In this document: piece after piece, positions 33,891-41,305 of the stretch
Position numbering within the stretch: the stretch's first letter is position 1
How the letters are laid out: each line of letters starts with the position of its first letter
Origin: CAVRUZ01 sp963724495
GTDB taxonomy: Bacteria > Actinomycetota > Actinomycetes > Propionibacteriales > DAIQRJ01
Assembly (NCBI GenBank): GCA_963724495.1
Contig: CAVRUZ010000010.1
Span: 1-45,077 of the forward strand
Direction: 5' to 3'
DNA length: 45,077 nucleotides
Position numbers and translations under genes: made by a program
The notes under the pieces: model-generated
What the model was told of the DNA's origin: nothing
The model's database searches: none
The model's input: the letters and a program-made list of their open reading frames with translations, nothing else

Positions 33891-34742
33891 GTGGCGCGCT
33901 ACCGAACCGACCCGCTCTCCGATCCCGATGCCGGGAGACGGCGGCCGCCACGCGGTCACACGGCCCCGGTCGAAGCGGTTGTCGGCCTGGTGGTCGAGGA
34001 CGTCGAGTCCGGCTTCGTGGGCGAGATCGTCCGGCTCGAGCGCGATTCCGTCGCTCTGGAGGACCGCCGGGGACGCCTGAAGCTGTTCGCCTACGGTCCC
34101 GGGTTCTGGATCGACGGGTCGCCGGTCGAGCTCACCCGCCCGCGCATCGGGCCGCCCCGAACCGGTCGCACCGCCTCCGGCTCGGTGGCGGTGACCGGCC
34201 GCCGCGCCCGCGTGGCCCGCAACAGCCGGATCCTCGTCGAGGGCAGGCACGACGCCGAGCTGGTCGAACGCGTCTGGGGCGACGACCTGCGGGTGGAGGG
34301 GGTCGTGGTCGAGTACCTCGGCGGCATCGACGACCTACCGGCCCTGGTGGCCGAGGAACGACCCGCCGCCAACCGCCGCATCGGCGTGCTGGTCGACCAC
34401 CTGACACCAGGGACCAAGGAGCATCGGCTCGCCCAGGAGGTCATGCGCGGTCCGAGGGCCGAGCACGTGCTGGTCGTCGGCCACCCGTTCGTGGACATCT
34501 GGCAGGCGGTCCGGCCAGGACGGCTGGGCCAGGAGTCGTGGCCGGTGATCCCGCGCGACGTCGACTGGAAGCACGGAGTCTGTGCCGCGTGGGGCTGGCC
34601 GCACGCCGACCAGGCCGACATCGCCGCCGCCTGGCAGCGGATCCTCGGGCGCGTCCGCGGCTACACCGACCTCGAACCGGCTCTGCTCGCGCCCGTCGAA
34701 CAGCTCATCGACTTCGTCACGGCCGCCACGGACGACCGGTAG
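33891..34742 (+). CDS. DUF3097 family protein
   Basis: A 283-aa actinobacterial protein. The N-terminal part (PVEAVVGLVVEDVESGFVGEIVRLERDSVALEDRRGR) looks like a small β-barrel. The central region RILVEGRHDAELVERVWGDDL followed by VVEYLGGIDDLP and RRIGVLVDHLTPGTKEHRLAQ resembles a TOPRIM-like fold with an early Glu and a later Asp-His; this comparison is my inference. The C-terminal part DVDWKHGVCAAWGWP is characteristic. The GTG at 33891 follows GGAGG at 12 nt. It sits divergent from hrcA, its common place in actinobacteria. Function unknown. Confidence 0.85.
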   Translation: MARYRTDPLSDPDAGRRRPPRGHTAPVEAVVGLVVEDVESGFVGEIVRLERDSVALEDRRGRLKLFAYGPGFWIDGSPVELTRPRIGPPRTGRTASGSVAVTGRRARVARNSRILVEGRHDAELVERVWGDDLRVEGVVVEYLGGIDDLPALVAEERPAANRRIGVLVDHLTPGTKEHRLAQEVMRGPRAEHVLVVGHPFVDIWQAVRPGRLGQESWPVIPRDVDWKHGVCAAWGWPHADQADIAAAWQRILGRVRGYTDLEPALLAPVEQLIDFVTAATDDR

Positions 34743-34766
34743 GTCAAGGCGGCTTAGGCTCGAGGC

Positions 34767-35366
34767 GTGTCCAGTGCGCCGCCGTCCCTGCCTGCCTTCG
34801 CGGCCGCCGACGGGACGGTCAACGGCAGTGCCGCCCGTCTTCTGGTCGACCCCGGCGGCGCCATTGCGGCGGCCGACGCGGTCGTGTTCACCACGGCGTC
34901 CCAGGTCCTTTCCGTTCCGGACGGGACCGGCACCGTCTACAGCCCGACGGGCGTCGAGGTCACGGTCGGGGCCGGCCGACGTCATCGGCCGGTGGCCTCG
35001 GTCGCGGTGGCCGACATCGGCGGCGTAGTGGCGGAAGTGGTCCGGCTCAGTCCACAGTCCCCGGGACTGGTGGTGGTCGTGCGGGCTGTCGACGAACGCG
35101 GGCGGCCGGTGCGATCGAGTCCGGCGGTCGTGTTCGTCGGAGACCTGGTGTCGGGTCGCCCTCCGGAGCGGGCCGACGACCCGGAGATCGCGAACACCCT
35201 CGACCTGCTTCTCGGCATGCTCGGCGCGGACGACGTGGTCGTCACCGGCGAGAGCGCGCTGCTGAGCCGTGCGGACGTGGAGGACGACCGGGCAGCACGG
35301 CAGCAGGCCATGTACCCCGCGCCGACGATCGCCGAGCAGGCCCAGCGGACACTGCCGTTGCTCTGA
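34767..35366 (+). CDS. hypothetical protein, 199 aa
   Basis: A soluble protein of strand-rich character (GRRHRPVASVAVADIGGV, SPGLVVVVRAVDERGRP, SPAVVFVGDLVSGRPPE). The last of these, followed by a helix and DDVVVTGESALLSRADVEDD, has the shape of the late part of MBL-fold hydrolases, but the HxHxDH metal motif is absent; it may be a degenerate relative or something else. It starts at GTG 34767, 24 nt after the DUF3097 gene, probably in one operon. It is convergent with hemW, with a 71-nt repeat between them. Confidence 0.65.
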   Translation: MSSAPPSLPAFAAADGTVNGSAARLLVDPGGAIAAADAVVFTTASQVLSVPDGTGTVYSPTGVEVTVGAGRRHRPVASVAVADIGGVVAEVVRLSPQSPGLVVVVRAVDERGRPVRSSPAVVFVGDLVSGRPPERADDPEIANTLDLLLGMLGADDVVVTGESALLSRADVEDDRAARQQAMYPAPTIAEQAQRTLPLL

Positions 35367-35400
35367 CACTGGCCCACCGGCCGCTCCCCGCGCACCTGAA

Positions 35401-35471
35401 ACATGCAGCCCGACCGGGCATAGCGGAACAGGTCAGCTCTTTTCGGACACCGGCGGGCCGGTTCTGCATGT
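35401..35471. repeat. 71-nt intergenic repeat, copy A
   Basis: It is bounded by ACATGCAG and CTGCATGT, exact complements. It is the same length as the copy at 43801-43871 and matches it at 52 of 71 positions without gaps (my count), including CCGGGCATA at 14-22 and a TCGGAC or CCGGAC block. Inside, ACCGG can pair with CCGGT, extending the hairpin. It lies between the ends of two convergent genes. Confidence 0.8.
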
Positions 35472-35491
35472 GTGCGGCCACGGCGCGCGGG

Positions 35492-36694
35492 TCAGTCCGT
35501 GAGTGCCGCCGTCACCCGGTCGGCCAGGAGGCGGCCGGTTCGGGTGAGCACGAAGCGTCCCGGCCCGCGCGTTGCGACGAGGCCGTCGCCGACGAGGTCG
35601 GTCATGCGGTCGGCGGCGGCGCTGAACCCGTCGGCCAGCCGGATGGCCAGCATGTCGCGCTCGAGGTTTCGCTGCTCGGGCGTCAAGACCTCCCGGGCAG
35701 CCGCGGGGCTTCGGCCGAGCGCGATCACCTCCGCGTAGCGGTGCGGGTGCTTGACGTTCCACCAGCGGACACCGCCGATGTGACTGTGCGCACCCGGCCC
35801 GAACCCCCACCAGTCGTCGCCGTGCCAGTAGGCGAGGTTGTGCCGGCAACGGGTCGTCGGATCCGTTGCCCAGTTGCTGATCTCGTACCAGCCGTATCCG
35901 GCCGTGGTCAGTGCGCTGTCGGCGAGCTCGTACTTGTCCGCCTGGTCGTCGGCGTCGACGTCCGGCAGTTCCCCGCGACGCACCTTGGCATGCATGCGGG
36001 TGCCGGGCTCGATCGTCAACGCGTACGCGGAGATGTGATCGGGTGCATGGGAGATGGCCGCGTCGACCGAGGCCTGCCAGTCACGCTGGCTCTCGCCCGG
36101 TGTGCCGTAGATGAGGTCGAGGCTCACCTGCAGCCCGGCGGCCCTGGCCCACGCCACCACGTCACCGATCCGCTCCGGGTCATGCGTGCGATCCAAGGTC
36201 GCGAGGACATGTGGCACCGCGGACTGCATCCCGAACGACACCCGGGTGAAGCCTGCGGCGGCAAGGTCGTGCAACGACTGTTGCGTCACCGAGTCGGGGT
36301 TGGCCTCGGTGGTCACCTCGGCATCCGGTGACAGGCCGAAGGTGTCGCGGAGCCGTCCGAGCATCCCGCCCAATGTCGCCGAGGACAGCAGGGTCGGCGT
36401 GCCGCCCCCGACGAAGACGGTCGAGATCGCCCGCTGCGGCAGGCCCGCGTCAGCAAGCACACGCCCGGCAAGGGCGAACTCCCCTTGCACACCGGCCAGA
36501 TAGTCCGCCGGCCCCGAGCCGGCGCCGAGTTCCTCGGCGATGTAGGTGTTGAAGTCGCAGTAACCGCAGCGGGTGGCGCAATAGGGCACGTGGACGTAGG
36601 CGGAGAAGCCGCGATCCTCCGCACCCACGGACGCCGTCGTCGGCAGGCTGCCGTCGTGCGGCGCTTCGTCGCCAGCCGGCAGGGACGGACTCAT
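35492..36694 (-). CDS. hemW: HemW-type radical SAM protein (coproporphyrinogen oxidase-like)
   Basis: A 400-aa radical SAM enzyme with the cluster motif CATRCGYC (Cys39, Cys43, Cys46), the SAM-binding GGGTPTLL, EANPDS and the late HemN-type C-terminal domain. HemW proteins bind heme and act as heme chaperones; the old label oxygen-independent coproporphyrinogen oxidase is probably wrong for this group. It begins at ATG 36694 and corresponds to Rv2388c downstream of hrcA-dnaJ in mycobacteria. The gene stands alone, with the terminator of the sugar operon just upstream. Confidence 0.94.
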   Translation of the reverse strand: MSPSLPAGDEAPHDGSLPTTASVGAEDRGFSAYVHVPYCATRCGYCDFNTYIAEELGAGSGPADYLAGVQGEFALAGRVLADAGLPQRAISTVFVGGGTPTLLSSATLGGMLGRLRDTFGLSPDAEVTTEANPDSVTQQSLHDLAAAGFTRVSFGMQSAVPHVLATLDRTHDPERIGDVVAWARAAGLQVSLDLIYGTPGESQRDWQASVDAAISHAPDHISAYALTIEPGTRMHAKVRRGELPDVDADDQADKYELADSALTTAGYGWYEISNWATDPTTRCRHNLAYWHGDDWWGFGPGAHSHIGGVRWWNVKHPHRYAEVIALGRSPAAAREVLTPEQRNLERDMLAIRLADGFSAAADRMTDLVGDGLVATRGPGRFVLTRTGRLLADRVTAALTD

Positions 36695-36742
36695 GCGCTC
36701 ATGCTCTCAGTCGGCCGGCCCTCCTGCCGCCGTGAAAGCGAA

Positions 36743-36770
36743 GCACCCCCGGGCGGTGCCCAGGGGGTGC
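36743..36770 (-). terminator. hairpin terminator of the sugar ABC operon
   Basis: On the minus strand GCACCCCC-T-GGGC pairs with GCCC-G-GGGGTGC around a 3-nt loop, 13 stacked pairs including one T-G, followed by TTCGCTTTC. It is 22 nt past the stop of the binding-protein gene and just before hemW. Confidence 0.85.
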
Positions 36771-36792
36771 CTGCGTCAACCACGCCGCTACG

Positions 36793-38449
36793 TCAGCCGG
36801 CAGGTGTCGGTGTCGCCGTCCCGCCGGCGAGCTGCGCCTCCAGCTCGCCACGGATCTTGTCGCCACCGCCGGACTTCCACTTCTGGACCGCCTCGTCCAG
36901 GGCGCTCACCGGCTGCCGCCCCTGGATCACCTGGTTCACCGTGTCGGTCAGCGCGGTACTGATCTGGGCGCCCTTGGTCGCGGAGGTGTTCGACCACAAG
37001 CCGAGGGTCGGATCGACGACCGCACCCGGGATGATCTCGCTCTGGTACTCGTGCTGCACCACCGCGTCGTCGGGGCGGCCTGGCATGTAGACGATCTGCG
37101 GCGCGTCGGCCATGTACCGGATCGGGACCGTGGTGTTGATGGCGCCCTCCTCGGTGAACGTCGGGTTGCCCTGGTCGTCGACGTTGCTCTCCCGGCCCTC
37201 CTCGCCGTACAGCCGGTAGAACGCCTCCTCGGTGCCGAACGGAGCAGCGAGCCAGTTCAGCATGCGCAGCATCATCTTCACCCGGTCAGGACTGTCCTGC
37301 TTCTTCATGCCGGTGATCGAGAAGATGCCGCCGCCGGCCCGCCACGGTGCCTTGCCGCCGTCGCGCTTGGCAACGTTCATCAGACCGAGCTTGAAGGACG
37401 AGTTCGCCTTGTTGTCCAGGATGTACTGCGTCCAGCCGGCATACCCATCGTCGTTGATGGCGGTCGTCCCGGCGTTGAACAGGGCCTTGAACGGCTGCGC
37501 CGGGTTGAACCCGTCGGGGTGAATCACTCCGGCCTTCCAGAATTCCATCTGGTCGACGACGGTCTGCTTCCACTCCTCGGTCTCGTAGTCCTTGACCAGC
37601 TTGCCCCCGTCGACCTTCCAGTTGTTCGGGACCTCGTTCATCGTCGCCAGGATGGCGTACGCCGAACCAGGCGTACCGAAGGCCCAGCGCCGCTTCGCCG
37701 GATCGGTGAGCTTCTTCGCCGATGTCCAGGAACTCGTCGTAGGACTGAGGATTCTTCGACGCGTCGACGGCGTCGAACAGGTCCTCACGGATGAACATGT
37801 AGTGCCCGGGCTTGCCACGTGGGATCGGCACGCCATAGATCGCGCCGTTGTAGATGGACGACTTCCACGTGAACGTCGGAATGTTCGCCAGGTTGGGGTA
37901 CTCGAGGATCGCGTCGCCGGACAGGTACTCGCTCAGGTTGGTGAACTTGCTCTCCAGCAGCTGCGGGAAGTTCTGCACGACCTGCATCTGCATGAGGTCG
38001 GGCAGGTCGCTGCCGGCGATCGTCGTCGCGTACTTCTGGGCATAGTCGGCGTTGGGCACCATGGTCATGGAGAGCTCCACGCCCATGCGCTCGTTGAGCC
38101 CCTGCCACCACGGGTTCTTGTCGGCACTCGGTGGCAACGCGTAGTAGATGTTGGCCATTCCGGCGACCTTGTCCGTGCCGCTGCCCGGCTTCTCGTCCAC
38201 CGATTTGGGCCGTTCCTTCGGGTACGTCTTGAACGCCGGGTCGACACCCTCGTCGGTTCCGGGGAGGTCGGGCTCCACGCCGGTGTAACGCTTGTAGGTC
38301 GGCAGGACCACCTTGGCGTTGCTCTCCGCGGTGTTCTTGCTGGTGTCCGCCTCGTTGCCACAGCCAGCGAGGGCGCCACTGCCCATCAGGAGGGCCGCGC
38401 CGCCGGCGCCGGCTAACAGCGTCCTGCGTTCGAATGTGTAGGCAGGCAA
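36793..38449 (-). pseudogene. sugar ABC transporter substrate-binding lipoprotein (LplA/YtcQ type), frameshifted
   Basis: The TTG start at 38449 has AGGAGG about 5 nt upstream. The N-terminus FERRTLLAGAGGAALL with a GSGALAGC lipobox suggests Tat export and lipidation. The first frame runs to NPQSYDEFLDI and then fails; the other frame resumes with KKLTDPAKRRWAFGTPGSAYAI and continues to TGA at 36793. Removing one C from CC at 37719-37720 yields DIAKKLTDPAKRRW and a continuous protein of about 551 aa, the normal size for oligo- or complex-sugar binding proteins of this group. Either a sequence error or an inactivated gene. It is the third gene after two permeases. Confidence 0.88.
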
Positions 38450-38509
38450 AGGATCCTCCTGATCTCGTGGTCTCGGTCGAGACCTTGGTTCTGAACGGGT
38501 CGAGTGATG

Positions 38510-39403
38510 TCAGCCCTTGACGGCGCCGACAAGCACGCCCTTGGCGAAGTGGCGCTGCAGGAACGGGTACACGATGAGGATGGGCACGATCGCCAGCACC
38601 AGCACGGCCATCTGAAGCGACAGCTGCGGTGGCAGGACCTCGCCGGCGTTGGCCAGCTGGTCGGAGGTCATGAGTGTCTGGTTGATGACGTAGGTCCGCA
38701 GGACCAGTGCCATCGGCCATTTCTCCGGAGTGTTGATGTAGAGCAGGGCGCTGAAGAAGGCGTTCCAGTAGGCCACGGCGTAGAACAGGCCGATCACAGC
38801 GAGAACCGCCTTCGACAGCGGCATCACGATGCGGAAGAAGATCGACGCCTGGCTGGCTCCGTCGATCTCGGCGGACTCGAACAACTCCTCGGGCAGTTCC
38901 ATGAAGAACGCGCGCATGACCACGACGTTGAAGGCCGAGATCATCGTGGGCAGGATCAGCGACCACCAGCTGTCGAGCAGACCGAAGGTCTTGACCACGA
39001 GGTAGGTGGGGATCAGACCAGGACCGAAGAGGATCGCGCCGAGCACGATCATCAGCACCGGGTGGCTGCCCCAGGCGTAACGACGGGCGAGCCAGTACGC
39101 CAGCCCGGCCGAACACGCGAGACTCAGCAGCGTTCCGACCACGGTGATGCCGATGCTGATCAGCAGTGCACGGGTGACGGTGCCGCCCGAGATGATCGCT
39201 TCGTAGGCAGAGAAGTCGATCTGCTGCGGCATGAGGATCATGCCGCCACCCGAGGCGTTGATCGTCTCCTGATCGGCGAGGCTGGTGACCAGCACTGACC
39301 AGAACGGGATGACGACCACGAGCACGCACGCCACGAGGACGATCACCTTGAGTGCGGTCACGACCGGATGGGGTTTCTCCATCCAGATCGGGCGATTGCT
39401 CAT
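38510..39403 (-). CDS. carbohydrate ABC transporter permease (LplC/YtcP, MalG type)
   Basis: A 297-aa inner-membrane permease with six predicted helices, the first being VIVLVACVLVVVIPFWSVLV. The ATPase-contact EAA loop is EIDGASQASIFFRIVMPLSKA, and the last helix is followed by FLQRHFAKGVLVGAVKG, a typical end of CUT1 permeases. The ATG at 39403 overlaps the stop of the preceding permease gene (ATGA). The binding protein gene starts 60 nt after its stop. No ATPase gene is present, so a shared MsiK-type ATPase encoded elsewhere probably powers the system. Confidence 0.93.
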   Translation of the reverse strand: MSNRPIWMEKPHPVVTALKVIVLVACVLVVVIPFWSVLVTSLADQETINASGGGMILMPQQIDFSAYEAIISGGTVTRALLISIGITVVGTLLSLACSAGLAYWLARRYAWGSHPVLMIVLGAILFGPGLIPTYLVVKTFGLLDSWWSLILPTMISAFNVVVMRAFFMELPEELFESAEIDGASQASIFFRIVMPLSKAVLAVIGLFYAVAYWNAFFSALLYINTPEKWPMALVLRTYVINQTLMTSDQLANAGEVLPPQLSLQMAVLVLAIVPILIVYPFLQRHFAKGVLVGAVKG

Positions 39404-40383
39404 CGTTGATACACCCCCGGTTCCCCGAACAGGTGAGCCAGCCGATTCGCGCCGAGGACGAGCAGGACGCCCACTACACCCTTGGCCAGGCCGACAGCTG
39501 TGGCGACGCCCCAGCTACCGCCCAGGATCCCGTTGTTGTACACGTAGGTGTCGAGCACTTCGCTGACACCTCGGCCGACCGGTGCCTGTTGCAGGATGAT
39601 CTGTTCAAAGCCCACCGTGAGGCTGTTGCCGAGCCGCAGGATCAGGAGCAGGATGATCAGACCCTTCAACGAGGGAAGGGTGATGTGCCACAACCGGCTC
39701 ATGCCGCCGGCGCCGTCGACCGCCGCCGACTCATAGAGGTTGGGGTCCACCCGGGAGACCGCAGCCAGGAAGATGATCGTTCCCCAGCCGGCGTCTTTCC
39801 AGATCGCCTGGGCGGTGATGTAGCCCTTGAACAGCTCGGGAACACCGACGATGTTCACGGTCGGAAGGTCCTGCTGGATCAGGAACGTGTTGAGGATCCC
39901 CGCGTTGCCCAGCATCTGCTGGAACAGGGCGACCACGATCACCCAGGACAGGAAGTGCGGCAGGTAGAGGATCGACTGGATGCTGCGCTTCCAGCGCTCG
40001 GAGATCAGGCTGTTGAGCAGGAGCGCGAGAAAGAGTGGAACCGGGAAGACGAAGACCGTCTGGATCAGCGTGAGGACGAGGGTGTTGCCGAGCGCGCTCA
40101 GGAACTCCGGGTCACCATTGACGATGACCGCGAAGTTCTGGAAGCCGACCCACGGGCTACCGGAGAAGCCCAGGTAGGGCTGGTAATCCTGGAACGCGAT
40201 GACGTTCCCGAGCAGCGGGAAGTAGTGGAAGGCCAGCAGGGCCAGGAGTCCTGGGAGCCCCAGCATGACCAGGATTCCGTCGCGGCCGAGACGCGCGAAC
40301 CCTTTCGGCGCACCGGCCGGGCCGGATGCGCGAATGGAATCGGCGACGGCGGTGCCGCTGTCGGCTGCTACGCCCGTTGCCAT
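39400..40383 (-). CDS. carbohydrate ABC transporter permease (LplB, MalF type)
   Basis: A 327-aa permease starting at ATG 40383 with GGAGG 5 nt upstream; the frame upstream of this is not coding. Helices begin at DGILVMLGLPGLLALLAFHYFPLLG; the contact loop is AAVDGAGGMSRLWHITLPSLKG. The end GANRLAHLFGEPGVYQR is common in LplB-like permeases. With its partner it forms the membrane channel for an oligosaccharide or glycoside. It is the first gene of the operon, directly behind a strong-looking promoter and a LacI-type operator. Confidence 0.93.
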   Translation of the reverse strand: MATGVAADSGTAVADSIRASGPAGAPKGFARLGRDGILVMLGLPGLLALLAFHYFPLLGNVIAFQDYQPYLGFSGSPWVGFQNFAVIVNGDPEFLSALGNTLVLTLIQTVFVFPVPLFLALLLNSLISERWKRSIQSILYLPHFLSWVIVVALFQQMLGNAGILNTFLIQQDLPTVNIVGVPELFKGYITAQAIWKDAGWGTIIFLAAVSRVDPNLYESAAVDGAGGMSRLWHITLPSLKGLIILLLILRLGNSLTVGFEQIILQQAPVGRGVSEVLDTYVYNNGILGGSWGVATAVGLAKGVVGVLLVLGANRLAHLFGEPGVYQR

Positions 40384-40413
40384 CCGCACCTCCCACCGAC
40401 TCGCGCAAGCCGG

Positions 40414-40431
40414 TGGGCAAGCGCTTTCCCA
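40414..40431. promoter_or_regulatory. LacI-family operator of the sugar ABC operon
   Basis: TGGGCAAGCGCTTTCCCA is an 18-nt near-palindrome (two symmetric mismatching positions) with the AAGCGCTT core typical of LacI/GalR sites. It covers the predicted transcription start region, 31 nt before the permease ATG, a position suited to repression. Confidence 0.85.
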
Positions 40432-40439
40432 AGTCTCGA

Positions 40440-40467
40440 AGGGTACAGACGCGAGGGATGCCGTCAA
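40440..40467 (-). promoter_or_regulatory. σ70-type promoter of the sugar ABC operon
   Basis: On the minus strand TTGACG (40467-40462) and TACCCT (40445-40440) are spaced by 16 nt, with TG directly before the -10. The start of transcription would fall near 40433, right at the edge of the LacI-type operator. Confidence 0.75.
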
Positions 40468-40551
40468 GCTCTGTCGCGGCGAGCATCACGTTGTGACACA
40501 ACGCCACGTGCCGCGCTGTCCGGCACCGGCCAAGCCCGAACGCGGTGCGGC

Positions 40552-41305
40552 TCAGCGCCGCCGGAAGGCGAGGTCGACCACCGTGCGCCCCTCGACGGCC
40601 GCCCGCTGCTCGAACTTCGTCACCGGTCGTTCGTACCTCGGGGCGTCGCCGTCGAACACGTTCTCCAGATCGGCCGACGCGGTCAGCACAGCGCGCATCT
40701 GCGCGGCGTAGTCGGCCCAGTCGGTCGCAAGCCGCCAGACTCCGCCCTTGCGCAGCCGGCTGGCCACGAGCTCTGCGAAGTCGGTGTTGATCAATCGACG
40801 CTTGTGGTGCTTGAGCTTCGGCCACGGGTCGGGGAAGAACGTCCAGAGCTCGCTGAGCCGCCGTTCGGGTAGTGCCTGGAGGGCATCCACCGCGTCGGCC
40901 TGGAGCAGCCGGACGTTGCGGGGCGGGCCCTGGGATCCGATGGCATGCAGGTCCATCATCGTGCGGGCGAGGCCGGGGCGGAACACCTCGCAGCCGATGA
41001 AGTCGCGTTCAGGGTTTGCGAGAGCTCCGGCGACGATCGCTTCACCCTGTCCCCCGCCGATCTCGAGAACGACGTCAGCCGAACGACCGAAGACGGCCTC
41101 CGGATCGATGCGGAATCCGCCGGCAACCGAGGTCGAGCGCTGGTCGCGTGGGACGTCGATCAGGATGCCTCGCGACAACGTCTCCCAGGCCTGCCGCTGG
41201 CGCCGGAGTAAGGCGGCCACCACGCCGGACGAACGAGACGACGCGCCACTCGGGCCTGCTGTCGCCCCCTACCCTGCTTGCGTCGTACCCGGCCGGGGCG
41301 CTCAC
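40552..41305 (-). pseudogene. trmB: tRNA (guanine-N7-)-methyltransferase TrmB, frameshifted near the 5' end
   Basis: TrmB makes m7G46 in tRNA. The frame from GTG 41305, overlapping the lepA stop (GTGA), reads VVSFVRRGGRLTPAP, the normal actinobacterial N-terminus, and then fails. The other frame carries QRQAWETLSRGILIDVP, the SAM site LEIGGGQGE and the signature FPDPWPKLKHHKRRL to the stop at 40552. Deleting one base from GG at 41199-41200 restores RLTPAQRQAWE and a protein of about 250 aa. If the shift is real, only a GTG at 41223 could give a shortened 223-aa enzyme still holding the whole SAM fold. It lies directly downstream of lepA. Confidence 0.9.

Noticed and set aside
33878..36331. 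Open frame of 817 codons on the plus strand over the DUF3097 gene, its neighbour and antisense to hemW
   Set aside because: Arg/Gly/Pro-rich shadow crossing three real genes in other frames; no motif.
37785..39329. Open frame of 514 codons on the minus strand over the permease and binding-protein junction
   Set aside because: Other-frame shadow of two clear transporter genes; its Arg/His-rich text has no family features.
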